Below are positions 35,410 to 46,205 of a stretch of 64,000 nt of DNA, piece after piece. Both the position numbers and the translations under genes were made by a program. Source of the DNA: an uncultured Siphonobacter sp. (lineage in GTDB: Bacteria; Bacteroidota; Bacteroidia; Cytophagales; Spirosomataceae); NCBI GenBank assembly GCA_913774715.1, contig CAJYHS010000005.1, positions 20,024 to 84,023 on the forward strand, read 5' to 3'. How positions within the stretch are numbered: position 1 is the stretch's first letter; every line of letters starts with the position of its first letter. Below the pieces are notes generated by a model that was not told where the DNA came from, searched no databases, and saw only the letters and a program-made list of their open reading frames with translations.

Positions 35410-36492
35410 ATGAAAACGAACCTAAAGCCGTTTTTCTACCTGCTGAGTCTGCTGACTCTCGCGGCTTGTCAACAAAATAAAACACCTCAGGAGGTTAATA
35501 CGAAAGATACGGATTCGGCCTTTAAAACGGATACCGTTCGCGTTCGAAACTACGAGCAGGAGTTGCAGTTTACGGGGGAAGTGTCTTTCGACCAAAAACA
35601 GGTGGATCGTATTTTTCCCATCGTTAGCGGTAATGTACTGGAAGTCAACGCCGAACTTGGGGCCTATGTCAAACAGGGTCAGGTCTTAGCCAAACTGCAG
35701 AGTGCGGACGTGAGCCAGTACCAACGCGATTATAACCAGGCTAAAGCCAGCTTTGATATTGCCAAACGTAACGCAGATAACGCCGAACAGCTTTATAAAA
35801 GCAAATTCTCCAGTGAATCAGATGTCATCAACGCCCGCAAACAGCTGGAAATCGCAACATCCGAACTGGACCGCTCAACGCAGGTAATGAAAATGTACGG
35901 CGGCACGTCGTCCAACAATCAGCCCACATTCATGGTGAAAGCTCCCGTGAGCGGTTATGTGGTCGAACGCAACGTAAACCCCAATACCCAGATTCGTTCG
36001 GATAATGGGAACAGTATGTTTACCATTTCAAACCTGTCGGATGTCTGGATCATGATTAACATTTATGAATCGGATATTGAGGCCGTCAAAGTCGGTCAGC
36101 AGGTGAATATCACGACCATTGCGTATCCAGATAAGGTTTTTCAGGGAAAAATTGAAAACATCAGCCAGGTCATTGATAACGACAGTAAGGTATTACAGGC
36201 CCGCGTGGTATTAGCTAATCCCGGCGGCTTACTGAAACCTCAGATGTTCTGCACGATCAAGCTGCACATCGAAAAACCCGAACGCTTACTGGCCGTAAAT
36301 CCGAAATCGGTCATTTTCAGCGAGGATAAATACTTCGTTATTAAAGATACGGGAAATGGGAAATACGCAGCAGTTCCTGTCGAGGTAATCCGCAGCACTT
36401 CCCGTTATAGTTACGTCAAGGGCGATTTGAAAGATGGTGACTTAATTGTTACCGAAGGTGCCTTATTGCTTTTCAATGAATTAACGGACTAA
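35410..36492 (+). CDS. RND efflux periplasmic adaptor (CusB/CzcB-like)
   Basis: The 360-residue protein is a lipoprotein (LLSLLTLAAC, Cys20). It shows the membrane-fusion-protein layout: a lipoyl-like half (GNVLEVNAELGAYVKQGQVL), a helical hairpin (QRDYNQAKASFDIAKRNAD), the second lipoyl half (VKAPVSGYVVERNV) and a beta-barrel domain with GQQVNITTIAYPDKVFQGKI. It links the TolC-like duct to the RND pump. No His-rich metal-binding N-terminus is visible. Confidence 0.93.
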   Translation: MKTNLKPFFYLLSLLTLAACQQNKTPQEVNTKDTDSAFKTDTVRVRNYEQELQFTGEVSFDQKQVDRIFPIVSGNVLEVNAELGAYVKQGQVLAKLQSADVSQYQRDYNQAKASFDIAKRNADNAEQLYKSKFSSESDVINARKQLEIATSELDRSTQVMKMYGGTSSNNQPTFMVKAPVSGYVVERNVNPNTQIRSDNGNSMFTISNLSDVWIMINIYESDIEAVKVGQQVNITTIAYPDKVFQGKIENISQVIDNDSKVLQARVVLANPGGLLKPQMFCTIKLHIEKPERLLAVNPKSVIFSEDKYFVIKDTGNGKYAAVPVEVIRSTSRYSYVKGDLKDGDLIVTEGALLLFNELTD

Positions 36493-36519
36493 CCCCACAC
36501 TCCCTTCCCGGGTCCGATC

Positions 36520-39500
36520 ATGAATAAGTTCATTAAAAATATCATTGGTTTTTCCCTCAAACACAAAGGCATTGTGTTTCTGATGACCGGACTGGTGGTC
36601 ATTGCGGGAGCCGTTAGTTTTTACAACACGCCGGTGGAAGCTTACCCCGACGTGACTAATACCGAAGTCGTTATCATTACCCAGTGGCCGGGCCGCAGTG
36701 CGGAAGAAGTGGAACGTTTCATTTCCAGCCCGATTGAAACGGAAATGAATTCCATTTCCCACAAAACGGCGATTCGTTCCATTAACCTGTTCGGATTATC
36801 CTTCATCAAAATCGTTTTTGAAGATGGCGTAGACAATTTCAACGCCCGCATGGAGGCTAGTCAAAAATTGGCGAACGTGAACTTACCCGACGGCGTAGAC
36901 GCTGAAATTCAGCCTCCTGCCGGCCCTACGGGTGAGATTTATCGCTATACGCTGACGTCTGACACCAAAAATACCACGGAGTTAAAAACCATTCAGGACT
37001 GGACGGTAGAGAAAGCCATCAAGGCCGTTCCGGGGATTGCGGATGTCGTCAGTTTTGGTGGACATATCAAAACTTTCGAAGTAAGTATTAACCCGGCTTT
37101 ACTGGCCAAATATGACCTGACGGCTCTGGATGTCTACAGTGCCTTGCAACGAGCTAACGTAAACGTGGGTGGTGACATTCTCCGCGAAGGTCAGCAGGCG
37201 TTCGTCGTCCGGGGAATCGGGATAGTGAAAAACGTCTCTGATATTGAGAAGGTTATCGTAAAGAACGTAAAGGGCGTTCCCGTTCGGCTTTCGAATCTTG
37301 GAACAGTTCATGAATCCGCTTTACCTCAACTGGGCATTGTTGGTCGGGATAACCACGATGATGTGGTAGAAGGTATTGTCCTGATGCGAAAAGGTGAAAA
37401 CCCCGGATTAGTGTTACCCCAACTCAAAGAAAAAATTGCATATCTGAATTCGGTCGTATTACCCTCAGATGTAAAAATCAAGGTTTTCTATGACCGGACG
37501 GAGCTGAATAATCATACGCTGCACACGGTAGGTGAAAACGTGATCATGGGCATTACGCTGGTTACCATCATTCTGCTGATTTTCCTCGCCGACTGGCGGA
37601 CGACCGTTACCGTAGCCATTGTTATTCCCCTGGCCTTACTCTTCGCCTTTATCCTGATGCGGATGAAAGGCATGTCGGCCAACCTGCTTTCCATCGGTGC
37701 CATTGACTTTGGGATTATTATCGACGGAGCAGTGGTGATGGTGGAAGGGCTCTTCGTGATGCTGGCTCACTGGGCCGAACATGAGGGCATGGAGAAGTTT
37801 AATAAACGAGCTAAAATGGGCCGGATTCTGAAAACTTCGGTGGAAATGGGTAAGTCCATTTTTACGTCCAAGCTGATCATTATTACGGCTTTATTACCCA
37901 TTTTCTCGTTCCAGAAGGTAGAAGGAAAGTTATTTAGTCCTCTGGCCTTTACGATGGGTTTTGCTTTGCTTGGTGCTTTGTTACTGGCCCTGACGCTGGT
38001 TCCGGTTCTCAGCAGCATCTTACTCAATAAAAACGTCCGCGAACGTCATAACCCCGTTATTGAATTCCTGAATCGGAATTATGCTCCGTTATTAACGCGG
38101 GTCATGAACCACCCCAAACGAGCTATTCTGACAGCAGTTGTGTTCCTGGTCGGATCGCTCGCTTCCTTTCACTTTGTAGGGACAGAATTCCTGCCTCACT
38201 TGAACGAGGGTTCCATTTATGTGCGGGCCAGTATGCCTCTGAGTATAAGTCTGGAAGATTCCTATCACTATACCCGCAAATTCCGTCAGGTGTTTGAGCA
38301 GTATCCTGAGGTGCGTGGCGTGATTTCCCAAACGGGCCGTCCCAATGATGGAACGGATGCGACGGGCTTTTTCAATCAGGAATTCTTTGTGGATTTGTAC
38401 CCTCAGGAAGAGTGGAAACGCGACATTAGCAAGGATGAGTTAATCGCCGAAATGCAGCAAAAACTGCATAAATACCGGGGCATTGACTTCAACTTTTCCC
38501 AACCCATTTCGGATAACGTCGAAGAAGCGGTATCCGGCGTAAAAGGCTCCATTGCCGTGAAAATTCAGGGTCGGGATTTGAATGTGCTCGATAAAAAAGC
38601 CGATGAAGTCTACGCCATTCTGAAAAAAGTACCCGGTATTCAGGATTTAGGCGTGTTCCGTAACCTCGGGCAGCCGGAGTTAATCATTACCCTGAATCCT
38701 GATAAAATGGCTCAATACGGCGTAGATGCCGCCGACGCTAACGCGGTTATTGAAATGGCGATTGGTGGAAAAGCTGTAAGTCAGGTCTACGAAGAAGAAC
38801 GCAAATTTGACCTGCGGTTACGCTATGATTTACCCTTCCGTTCGTCCATCGAGCAAATTGGAGCATTACAGGTACCCACACTGAACGGCGGTAAAATTCC
38901 CCTCAAGGAAATCGCGAATATTGGTAACGTGGCGGGTCCGGCCTTCATTTATCGGGAAAACAATGCTCGTTTTATTGCCGTGAAATTCTCCGTTCGGGGT
39001 CGAGATTTAGGTAGTACAATTGAAGATGCCCAGGGCCGGGTAGCCAAAGCGGTGAAACTGGAAAAAGGATACGAAATCAAATGGAACGGAGAGTTTGAGA
39101 ATCAGCAGCGGGCTGAAAAACAGCTGGCGATTGTTGTTCCCATCAGTATTCTGCTGATTTTCTTTATCCTGTTCGCTTCGTTTGGTAATGCTCTTGATTC
39201 CACGCTGGTCTTATTAAACGTCCCCTTTGCCTTAATCGGTGGTATTCTGGCCTTGCTATTAACCGGTATGAATTTCAGCATCTCTGCCGGCGTAGGTTTC
39301 ATCGCTCTGTTTGGGGTGGCCACACAGGATGGGGTTATCCTTGTCAATAAATTCCGACAGAACTTACACGAGAAAATGCCGTTGGGCGAGGCGATTAAAG
39401 AAGGAGCAAAATCCCGTTTACGTCCAGTAGTAATGACGGCATTAATGGCTTCGCTGGGCTTACTACCCGCCGCGTTATCCCACGGTATTGGTTCCGAAAC

Positions 39501-39630
39501 GCAGAAACCACTGGCGATTGTAGTCATTGGTGGGTTAATGACGGCTTCGGTATTATCCTTACTGATCCTGCCTGCCGTGTACGAATGGGTTTACAGCGGT
39601 CGCGAACGCCGGAAGAAGTTAATGCAGTAA
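36520..39630 (+). CDS. CusA/CzcA family heavy-metal RND transporter
   Basis: The 1036-residue inner-membrane pump has the RND layout: helix 1, a large periplasmic loop starting AYPDVTNTEVVIITQWPG, helices 2-6, a second loop, then helices 8-12. Helix 4 carries the acidic proton-relay motif GAIDFGIIIDGAVVMVEG, the mark of the heavy-metal branch (HME). It would export monovalent or divalent metal ions such as Cu, Ag, Zn, Co or Ni, driven by protons; the metal cannot be fixed here. It is the last gene of the cusCBA-type operon. Confidence 0.95.
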   Translation: MNKFIKNIIGFSLKHKGIVFLMTGLVVIAGAVSFYNTPVEAYPDVTNTEVVIITQWPGRSAEEVERFISSPIETEMNSISHKTAIRSINLFGLSFIKIVFEDGVDNFNARMEASQKLANVNLPDGVDAEIQPPAGPTGEIYRYTLTSDTKNTTELKTIQDWTVEKAIKAVPGIADVVSFGGHIKTFEVSINPALLAKYDLTALDVYSALQRANVNVGGDILREGQQAFVVRGIGIVKNVSDIEKVIVKNVKGVPVRLSNLGTVHESALPQLGIVGRDNHDDVVEGIVLMRKGENPGLVLPQLKEKIAYLNSVVLPSDVKIKVFYDRTELNNHTLHTVGENVIMGITLVTIILLIFLADWRTTVTVAIVIPLALLFAFILMRMKGMSANLLSIGAIDFGIIIDGAVVMVEGLFVMLAHWAEHEGMEKFNKRAKMGRILKTSVEMGKSIFTSKLIIITALLPIFSFQKVEGKLFSPLAFTMGFALLGALLLALTLVPVLSSILLNKNVRERHNPVIEFLNRNYAPLLTRVMNHPKRAILTAVVFLVGSLASFHFVGTEFLPHLNEGSIYVRASMPLSISLEDSYHYTRKFRQVFEQYPEVRGVISQTGRPNDGTDATGFFNQEFFVDLYPQEEWKRDISKDELIAEMQQKLHKYRGIDFNFSQPISDNVEEAVSGVKGSIAVKIQGRDLNVLDKKADEVYAILKKVPGIQDLGVFRNLGQPELIITLNPDKMAQYGVDAADANAVIEMAIGGKAVSQVYEEERKFDLRLRYDLPFRSSIEQIGALQVPTLNGGKIPLKEIANIGNVAGPAFIYRENNARFIAVKFSVRGRDLGSTIEDAQGRVAKAVKLEKGYEIKWNGEFENQQRAEKQLAIVVPISILLIFFILFASFGNALDSTLVLLNVPFALIGGILALLLTGMNFSISAGVGFIALFGVATQDGVILVNKFRQNLHEKMPLGEAIKEGAKSRLRPVVMTALMASLGLLPAALSHGIGSETQKPLAIVVIGGLMTASVLSLLILPAVYEWVYSGRERRKKLMQ

Positions 39631-39652
39631 TAAGGTTGAATTGATGGGTTTG

Positions 39653-39687
39653 AAAGGGTTTGAGGAATGTATTTTCTCAAACCCTTT
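39653..39687 (+). terminator. Terminator of the metal efflux operon
   Basis: Arms AAAGGGTTTGAG (39653-39664) and CTCAAACCCTTT (39676-39687) form a 12-bp perfect stem with an 11-nt loop and a following TTC run, 22 bp after the pump stop. Confidence 0.85.
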
Positions 39688-39818
39688 TTCTCTTGGCTAG
39701 TCCGCTTTGGAAGTGTGGATTCCTGGAAATAGCCCCTACTCTATCCAAACCTTCTTCTTCATTTACAGTTTATTAGCTTAACTTCTCTATTAACCTGATA
39801 CCTCTAGTACCGCTATCT

Positions 39819-40784
39819 ATGTCCTCCGCCTTTTTCCGGATTCTTTTGTTTGGGTTTAGCCTGCTTCTCCCCCATCTGATGGCAGCTCAGAGTCATGAGC
39901 TGCAAGTCATCTCTGAAAACGACGCGTACCTCTGGAATAAACACGATGGGTATTATACCAACGGCATTTTTTTGAACTTTCATTACCTGCCCACCCGGCT
40001 CAATGCTCGCCTCGACAGCACCCATAAGGTTACCAAAATCACGTCCACATATCAGATTGGTCAGATGATTTACAACCCGGAAAACGTTTTTTTAGTAACC
40101 ACTCACCAAATCGACCGTCCTTATACGGGCTATCTGTATGCTCAAAAAGGGTATTCGTTTTTTTACCGAAAAAATCGGGTTTTGAACGTCTGTGCTTCCT
40201 TCGGCTTCACGGGAAAAAATTCCTACGCTAAACAAATGCAAACGCTCATCCATAATACGTTTGATTTTATTCCGCCCGAAGGATGGGTTAATCAGTTGAA
40301 TAGTGAGTTATCGTTTAATCTTCGCGGACGATACGTTCATGGGCTATTACCTCAACAACCGAAACGCTGGTTGGACGTCTTTGCTTCGGCTCAGCTTGAG
40401 TTAGGAACGCCTTTTACGAATGCTTCGGCGGGATTTTTAGTCCAGATTGGCTTATTCCAGAAAGCTTCAGAATCGTCACTATTTAATGCTCGAATCAGTC
40501 GAAATTCTTCCCCACAAAAACCGGAAATCTATTTCTTCTTTCACCCTCAGCTGAAGTATCAGTTGTATAACTCCACCATTCAGGGCGGACTCTTCATTCA
40601 GGATAAAGGCCCTGCTACCGGAGACATTACTCATTTGCTTTATCTGCACCAGCTAGGAGTTACTGCGGCATTTCAACGGTTTACTATATCTTCCACCTTT
40701 TCCTATACGCAACGCGAAGCCCTTCGCATGCAGAAAAAATCGGAACAATACGGGGGTTTTGCCATCGCGTATCGATTCAATTAA
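39819..40784 (+). CDS. Lipid A deacylase LpxR-like outer membrane protein (DUF2219)
   Basis: The 321-residue protein has a signal peptide ending LMAAQ (about residue 24). It then shows the LpxR signature ELQVISENDAYLWNK followed by GYYTNGIFL, with Asn/Asp and the TNG turn. Alternating strands fit a 12-strand barrel. LpxR removes the 3'-acyloxyacyl group of lipid A at the outer surface. Conserved catalytic residues of the Salmonella enzyme could not be aligned here, so activity is inferred from family only. Confidence 0.78.
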   Translation: MSSAFFRILLFGFSLLLPHLMAAQSHELQVISENDAYLWNKHDGYYTNGIFLNFHYLPTRLNARLDSTHKVTKITSTYQIGQMIYNPENVFLVTTHQIDRPYTGYLYAQKGYSFFYRKNRVLNVCASFGFTGKNSYAKQMQTLIHNTFDFIPPEGWVNQLNSELSFNLRGRYVHGLLPQQPKRWLDVFASAQLELGTPFTNASAGFLVQIGLFQKASESSLFNARISRNSSPQKPEIYFFFHPQLKYQLYNSTIQGGLFIQDKGPATGDITHLLYLHQLGVTAAFQRFTISSTFSYTQREALRMQKKSEQYGGFAIAYRFN

Positions 40785-41088
40785 AAAGGCCAAGTTAAAC
40801 CTTTTAAAACCAAATTTTATTTGGCTCCTATTTAAATGAACCCCTTCATCCGTTTGCTGTTTAATAAATTCATCACTTTTTGATCAATCAATTGCAGACT
40901 TCTCAGAATTTGGTTGCTTTTCTTTCCTGAATCAAACCATTTCCCATATTTGTAAAATATTTTAAAAAAGAAGGATTCCTTTCATAAGCTCCTTAACTTC
41001 AACTCCTTTAATTTTATTTCCTCAAGGTCATAAACACTATTGATGAGTTCATACCAAGGCTCTTGCTGCCTTTGTATTTTTTAATTTT
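40785..41088. other. AT-rich intergenic region upstream of GH92 gene
   Basis: These 304 bp contain no supported gene. TGCCTTTG near 41070 is a 7-of-8 match to the -7 consensus about 11 bp before the GH92 ATG, but the nearest upstream TTG is too far (24 bp). No terminator was recognised for the LpxR-like gene. Confidence 0.5.
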
Positions 41089-43380
41089 ATGAAAAAAGTA
41101 AGTATTCTGGCTTTAGCCCTGCTGGCTGCCGCCTGCGGCAAGCACAGCAAACCCCATACTTCCGCTGCAAAAGCGAAACCGGGGCATTTTACTCAGTATG
41201 TGGATCCCCGCATTGGTACGGGTTTTCACGGTCACGTATTTTTAGGAGCCAACGTTCCCTTTGGGGCAATTCAGATTGGACCTACGCAGGCGAACCCCGG
41301 TAAGCTGGGCGACGGCTGGGACTGGTGCTCGGGGTATCACGTATCGGATTCGCTGATTGCCGGTTTCTCTCATACTCACCTCAGCGGCACGGGTATTGGT
41401 GACCTAGGTGATGTACTGATGATTCCAACGACGGGTAAGGTTCGTCTGGAACGCAGCGTGGCGGGTAACTCCCCAAGTGGCTATATGTCGCGTTTCTCGC
41501 ACGATGACGAAGTGGTTTTCCCGGGTTACTATGCCGTGAAGCTACAACGCTATGACATTGGTGTGGAGTTAACGGCTTCCGAGCGAGTGGGGATGCACCG
41601 CTATACTTTCCCTAAATCCGATGAATCGCACATTCTCATTGATCTGAAAGAAGGTATTGGCTGGGATCGGGCGACGGATACGTATCTCGAACAAAAAGAT
41701 GCAACGACCCTGACGGGTTACCGTTATTCAACGGGTTGGGCGAAAGATCAGCGATTATTCTTTGCCATCGTTTTTTCAAAACCCATCGAAAAATTCGATT
41801 TATATAACGCGACTAAAGCCATCTCCGGCAAATCTGCCAAAGGTGATCAGGTAAAAGGCGTGTTAAGCTTTGCTACGAAACAAGGGGATCAGGTTTTAGT
41901 GAAAGTGGGCATTTCTCCCGTGAGCGAAGCCAATGCCTTAGCTAACATTCAGGCCGAAGTTCCGGGCTGGGATTTTGATCAGGTAGCGAAAAATGCTGAT
42001 GAGTCCTGGAATAAGGAGCTGAGCAAAATTCAGGTACAGACTAAAGATCAGGATCGTCTGAAAGTGTTTTATACCGCACTGTATCACACCATGATTGCTC
42101 CGTCTACGTTCAACGATCATAACGGTGATTACCGCGGAGCCGATCAGAAAGTATACACGAACGCGAAATTCAAAAACCTGACGACTTTCTCGCTTTGGGA
42201 TACGTACCGGGCAGCCAATCCGCTCTTGACCATTACGCAGGGTCAACGCGTGAATGACATTGTGAATACGATGCTGCACATCTACCAGCAACAGGGTAAA
42301 TTACCGATCTGGCATTTGGTAGGTAGCGAAACCAACACCATGCCTGGGAACAGTGCCTTACCTATCATCTCGGATGCCATTCTGAAAGGATTCGATGGGT
42401 TTGACGTAAATCTGGCTTTCGAGGCTATGAAGAAATCGGCTACGCTGGACGAACGCGGACTAAATTACATCAAAGCGAAAGGGTATATTCCTGCCGATAC
42501 GCAGACGGAAAGTGTGGCGAAAAATATGGAATACAGCATCGACGACTGGGCAGTAGCTCAGGTGGCGAAGAAGCTGGGAAAAATGGAAGACTACGCTTAC
42601 TTCAGCAAACGGGCGAAAAATTACCGGAATAACTTCGATGCCAGCACGCGTTTCATGCGGGGTCGCGTGTCGGATACGGAATGGCGGACGCCTTTCAATC
42701 CCTTCGTTTCACGTCACGAAAAAGATGATTTTGCTGAAGGGAATGCCTGGCAATACACCTGGCTGGTGCCTCAGGATGTGGAAGGTCTGATCGAGTTACT
42801 GGGTGGTGAAAAAGGATTCACTCAAAAACTGGATTCGCTGTTCATCATCAAGGGCGACATGGGTCAGGAAGCTTCTAATGACATCTCAGGTCTGATTGGT
42901 CAGTATGCTCATGGCAATGAACCCAGTCACCATGTAACGTACCTGTACCCTTACGTAGGTCAACCCTGGAAAACGGCAGAAAAAGTTCGTTATATCCTTG
43001 ATAACATGTACACAACGAAGCCCGACGGAATCATTGGTAATGAAGATGTCGGTCAAATGTCGGCCTGGTATATTCTGTCTTCGATGGGCTTTTACCCCGT
43101 AAACCCTGCCAATGGAGCTTACGTATTCGGTAGTCCGGTGTTTGACGAGGTAGACCTGAAATTGGGTAACGGAAAAACCTTCCACCTGAAAACGGTAAAT
43201 AACGGTCCCGAAAACAAATACATTCAGGGCATTAAGCTGAATGGCAAGCCTTATACCCGGTCTTACTTATTACACAAAGACCTGATGAATGGTGGTGAAA
43301 TGGAAATTCAGATGGGTAAAGAACCCAGTAAAACGTTTGGCGTTAATCCCGCCGACCGTCCCCGTTCACTGAACGATTAA
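41089..43380 (+). CDS. GH92 alpha-mannosidase, lipoprotein
   Basis: The 763-residue protein is a lipoprotein (LALLAAAC, Cys16). It matches GH92 throughout: VDPRIGTGFHGHVFLGANVPFG at the start of the N-terminal beta domain, FSHTHLSGTG, and NDISGLIGQYAHGNEPSHH in the (alpha/alpha)6 barrel, which carries the general-acid Glu. GH92 enzymes are Ca-dependent exo-mannosidases, mostly alpha-1,2, acting on N-glycans or yeast mannan. It is followed by a broken GH2 beta-mannosidase gene, which together would strip mannose-containing glycans. Confidence 0.94.
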   Translation: MKKVSILALALLAAACGKHSKPHTSAAKAKPGHFTQYVDPRIGTGFHGHVFLGANVPFGAIQIGPTQANPGKLGDGWDWCSGYHVSDSLIAGFSHTHLSGTGIGDLGDVLMIPTTGKVRLERSVAGNSPSGYMSRFSHDDEVVFPGYYAVKLQRYDIGVELTASERVGMHRYTFPKSDESHILIDLKEGIGWDRATDTYLEQKDATTLTGYRYSTGWAKDQRLFFAIVFSKPIEKFDLYNATKAISGKSAKGDQVKGVLSFATKQGDQVLVKVGISPVSEANALANIQAEVPGWDFDQVAKNADESWNKELSKIQVQTKDQDRLKVFYTALYHTMIAPSTFNDHNGDYRGADQKVYTNAKFKNLTTFSLWDTYRAANPLLTITQGQRVNDIVNTMLHIYQQQGKLPIWHLVGSETNTMPGNSALPIISDAILKGFDGFDVNLAFEAMKKSATLDERGLNYIKAKGYIPADTQTESVAKNMEYSIDDWAVAQVAKKLGKMEDYAYFSKRAKNYRNNFDASTRFMRGRVSDTEWRTPFNPFVSRHEKDDFAEGNAWQYTWLVPQDVEGLIELLGGEKGFTQKLDSLFIIKGDMGQEASNDISGLIGQYAHGNEPSHHVTYLYPYVGQPWKTAEKVRYILDNMYTTKPDGIIGNEDVGQMSAWYILSSMGFYPVNPANGAYVFGSPVFDEVDLKLGNGKTFHLKTVNNGPENKYIQGIKLNGKPYTRSYLLHKDLMNGGEMEIQMGKEPSKTFGVNPADRPRSLND

Positions 43381-43403
43381 TCATCGAGTCATTCTCGAAT
43401 CTT

Positions 43404-43456
43404 AAGCCCTCCGATGAGTAATTGAAAGTCATCTTTCCATGAAATGCGGAGGGTTT
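43404..43456 (+). terminator. Terminator after GH92 gene
   Basis: Arms AAGCCCTCCG (43404-43413) and CGGAGGGTTT (43447-43456) form a 10-bp stem (one G-T pair) with an inner GATGA/TCATC pairing, then CTTTAT. It separates GH92 from the GH2 gene, which is therefore probably transcribed partly on its own. Confidence 0.65.
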
Positions 43457-43494
43457 CTTTATAACCGTGCATCACACACGCTTCCCTTAGCCCT

Positions 43495-46118
43495 ATGAAA
43501 AACACCATCCTTGCTTTGGCGGCCCTGTTTATTTCGACAGTGGGTTTCGCTCAGCAGCCTTACGAATTGAATTCGGGTTGGAAATGTGCTCCGATTTCCA
43601 AAGTCAAAGTAACGGGCAAAGAAATTTCCACGCCGGCCTTTAGTCTGGCCGATTGGCAGCCTGCCACCGTTCCCGGTACCGTACTGACGACCCTGCTGGA
43701 TAACAAACAGATTCCCGATCCTTTTTACGGAATGAATAACAAGCACATTCCAGACATTTACCATACGGGCCGGGATTATTATACCTACTGGTTTGTCAAA
43801 GATTTCAAGGAAGAAGCTCAAACGGGTGAGCAGGTCTGGTTACAGTTTCGGGGGATTAACTACAGCTGTGACGTTTTCCTGAACGGAAAGAAATTAACCG
43901 ACAAGCCCCATACGGGCATGTTCCTTCGGAAGACCTTCAATATCACTCCATACCTGAAAAAAGGTAGTTCAAATCGTCTGGCGGTCATAGTTTATCCTCC
44001 CAACCCAGTGGGTAACCCCAATGGCGGGCAGGGCGGAGACGGCACAATTGCCAAAAATGTTTCCCATCAGTATACAGCGGGTTGGGACTGGATTCAACCC
44101 ATCCGCGACCGTAATACAGGTATCTGGGATAAAGTAATCATTGAAAAAACCGGAGCCGTTCAGCTGAAAAATCCGCACGTGGTTACCTTAGTTCCTGGTA
44201 AACGGATGTCCGAAGGCCCGCAGAAACCGGCAACGATTAAGGTATCTACCGAGCTGGAGAACCCTACCGCCAGTCGTGTGGAAGGAACCGTTCAATACAC
44301 CCTTGATGGGATTAAAACTTCCAAAAAAGTAAGCATTCCTGCGAATCTACGGTAACGGTTGAGTTACCCAATTTAACCCTGAATAACCCTAAACTTTGGT
44401 GGCCTTACGGCTACGGCAAGCAGCATTTGTATCCGGTAACCATTCAGTTTGTAGCAGGGACAAAAGTTTCGGACGAAGAAAAAATTAACGTAGGCGTTCG
44501 GGAAATTCAGACCGAATGGAACGCCACGACCCGTAGCAAGCAGGTATCAGTAAATGGACAAAAAGTCTTCATTAAAGGCGGTAACTGGATCATTTCAGAT
44601 GCCATGCTCCGGTTCTCTCCCGAACGTTACGACGCCGAAATCCGCTTTCACCGCGACATGCACCTTAACCTGATTCGAATTTGGGGAGGAGCCATTACCG
44701 AACGTCCTGAGTTTTACGAGGCCTGTGATAAATATGGATTACTGGTCATGCAGGATTTCTGGGGCTCGGGCGACTGCAACGGTCGCTGGGTGGATCCCGC
44801 AAAACTGGAAGATCAGTGGACTCGCCGAAAGTATCCCGACGATCATTCGCTATTTCTGGAGTCTGCCGCCGATCAGATTAAGATGATTCGGAATTATCCA
44901 TCGCTGGCCATCTGGTGCGGAGGTAACGAGATTACCTTACCGTCTGACATCATGTTACCACTTCGGGATTCTCTGTTACCTGCTCTCGACGGTACCCGTT
45001 GGTTCATTGATTATTCGAACTCGGATGATATGTCCTTCAATTCCCTCGGCGGTAATGGCGACGGGCCTTATGGCATTCAACCGATTTCTACATTCTGGTC
45101 CTTTAAAACCTGGCCTTTCAACTCCGAGGTGGGTTCCGTGGGCGTTGGAGATATTCAGTCGCTCGAACGCTTCATGCCCAAAGAAAATCTGGTAGCTCCG
45201 CAGTTTAGCAACGGCAAATCAAAGGTCGATTCGGTATGGGAGTATCACAAATACATTGGGTATGACCAGTATATTGATTCCTATGGTAAGGCTAAAGATG
45301 CCCGCGATTTCGGTCTCAAAGCTCAGGTTGTTAATTATGATCAGTACCGAGCATTGATGGAAGGTTTTTCTTCGCACATGTGGGAATGGTATACGGGCAC
45401 GATTATCTGGAAAACGCAGAATCCCTGGACGGCTCTTCGCGGTCAGATGTACGATTATTACCTTGATCCTAACGCCTGTTTATACGGCTTGCACAACGGT
45501 AGCGAGCCCCTTCACATCATGTATAACCCCGTGGACAGCATGGTAATGATGGCCAACAATACGTTCCAGACGCAACGCGATTTGATGATGGTAGTGAAGC
45601 TGTATGATATGAAAGGTAAGGAAACGCTGATTACTCAGGTATTCTCGGAAATCGGACCCAGCACGGCTCGGCCCTACCTTTCTGTGGCAAAGGCAGTGGG
45701 AAAAGCGGCAAAAGAAGACGGCGTGTTCCTTTCTTTACGCTTACTGAATCTGGATAAGGAAATAGTGAGTGATAACCTCTACTGGTTACCTAATGAGAAA
45801 GGAAACTACACGGGCTTGCAACAGCTGAAAAAAGTAGAAATCCAGGCCACCGCCAAGCAGCTGACAAAGGGTAAAATTGAGGTTACTTTACGGAATGATG
45901 CAAAAAATCCAGTTGCATTTTTTAATCGTGTTTCGTTAGTGCATTCACAAACGAAGCAACGCGTATTACCCGTCTTTTATAGCGATAACTACATTTCAGT
46001 ATTACCAGGAGAACATAAAACGGTAACCCTGGACTACACACCTAAGGCCACTGACCAACCACTTGTTTCACTGGAAGGCTGGAACGTTGGAGAACGCTTT
46101 ATTTCGATTGATCAATAG
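43495..46118 (+). pseudogene. GH2 beta-mannosidase, split by a one-base deletion
   Basis: The first part (43495-44355) starts with a signal peptide ending VGFAQ and has the GH2 sugar-binding domain (KDFKEEAQTGEQVWLQFRG). It stops early at 44353-44355. If one base is added near 44347, the frame reads through to TVELPNLTLNNPKLWWPYG and on to 46118. The second part carries both catalytic Glu residues: acid/base in AIWCGGNEIT and nucleophile in FNSEVGSVG. The combined product would be about 874 residues, normal for GH2 beta-mannosidases. As sequenced, the first product lacks the active site and the second lacks a secretion signal. It may be a true pseudogene or a sequencing error. Confidence 0.88.
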
Positions 46119-46148
46119 CTAGGTATTTTTAGTTGAATACCCTTTTAA

Positions 46149-46181
46149 AACATCCCGAAAGCCTGCCACTTTCGGGATGTT
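46149..46181 (+). terminator. Terminator after the GH2 gene
   Basis: Arms AACATCCCGAAAG (46149-46161) and CTTTCGGGATGTT (46169-46181) form a 13-bp perfect stem with a 7-nt loop. The following GCATTTT is modestly T-rich. It could also stop transcription from the minus-strand remnant beside it. Confidence 0.8.
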
Positions 46182-46205
46182 GCATTTTAGAGCCTATTAT
46201 AATAG

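Noticed and set aside
44427..46118. A stand-alone GH2 enzyme starting at 44427
   Set aside because: It lacks a signal peptide and the sugar-binding domain, both present one frame away immediately upstream. It is the second half of one gene.
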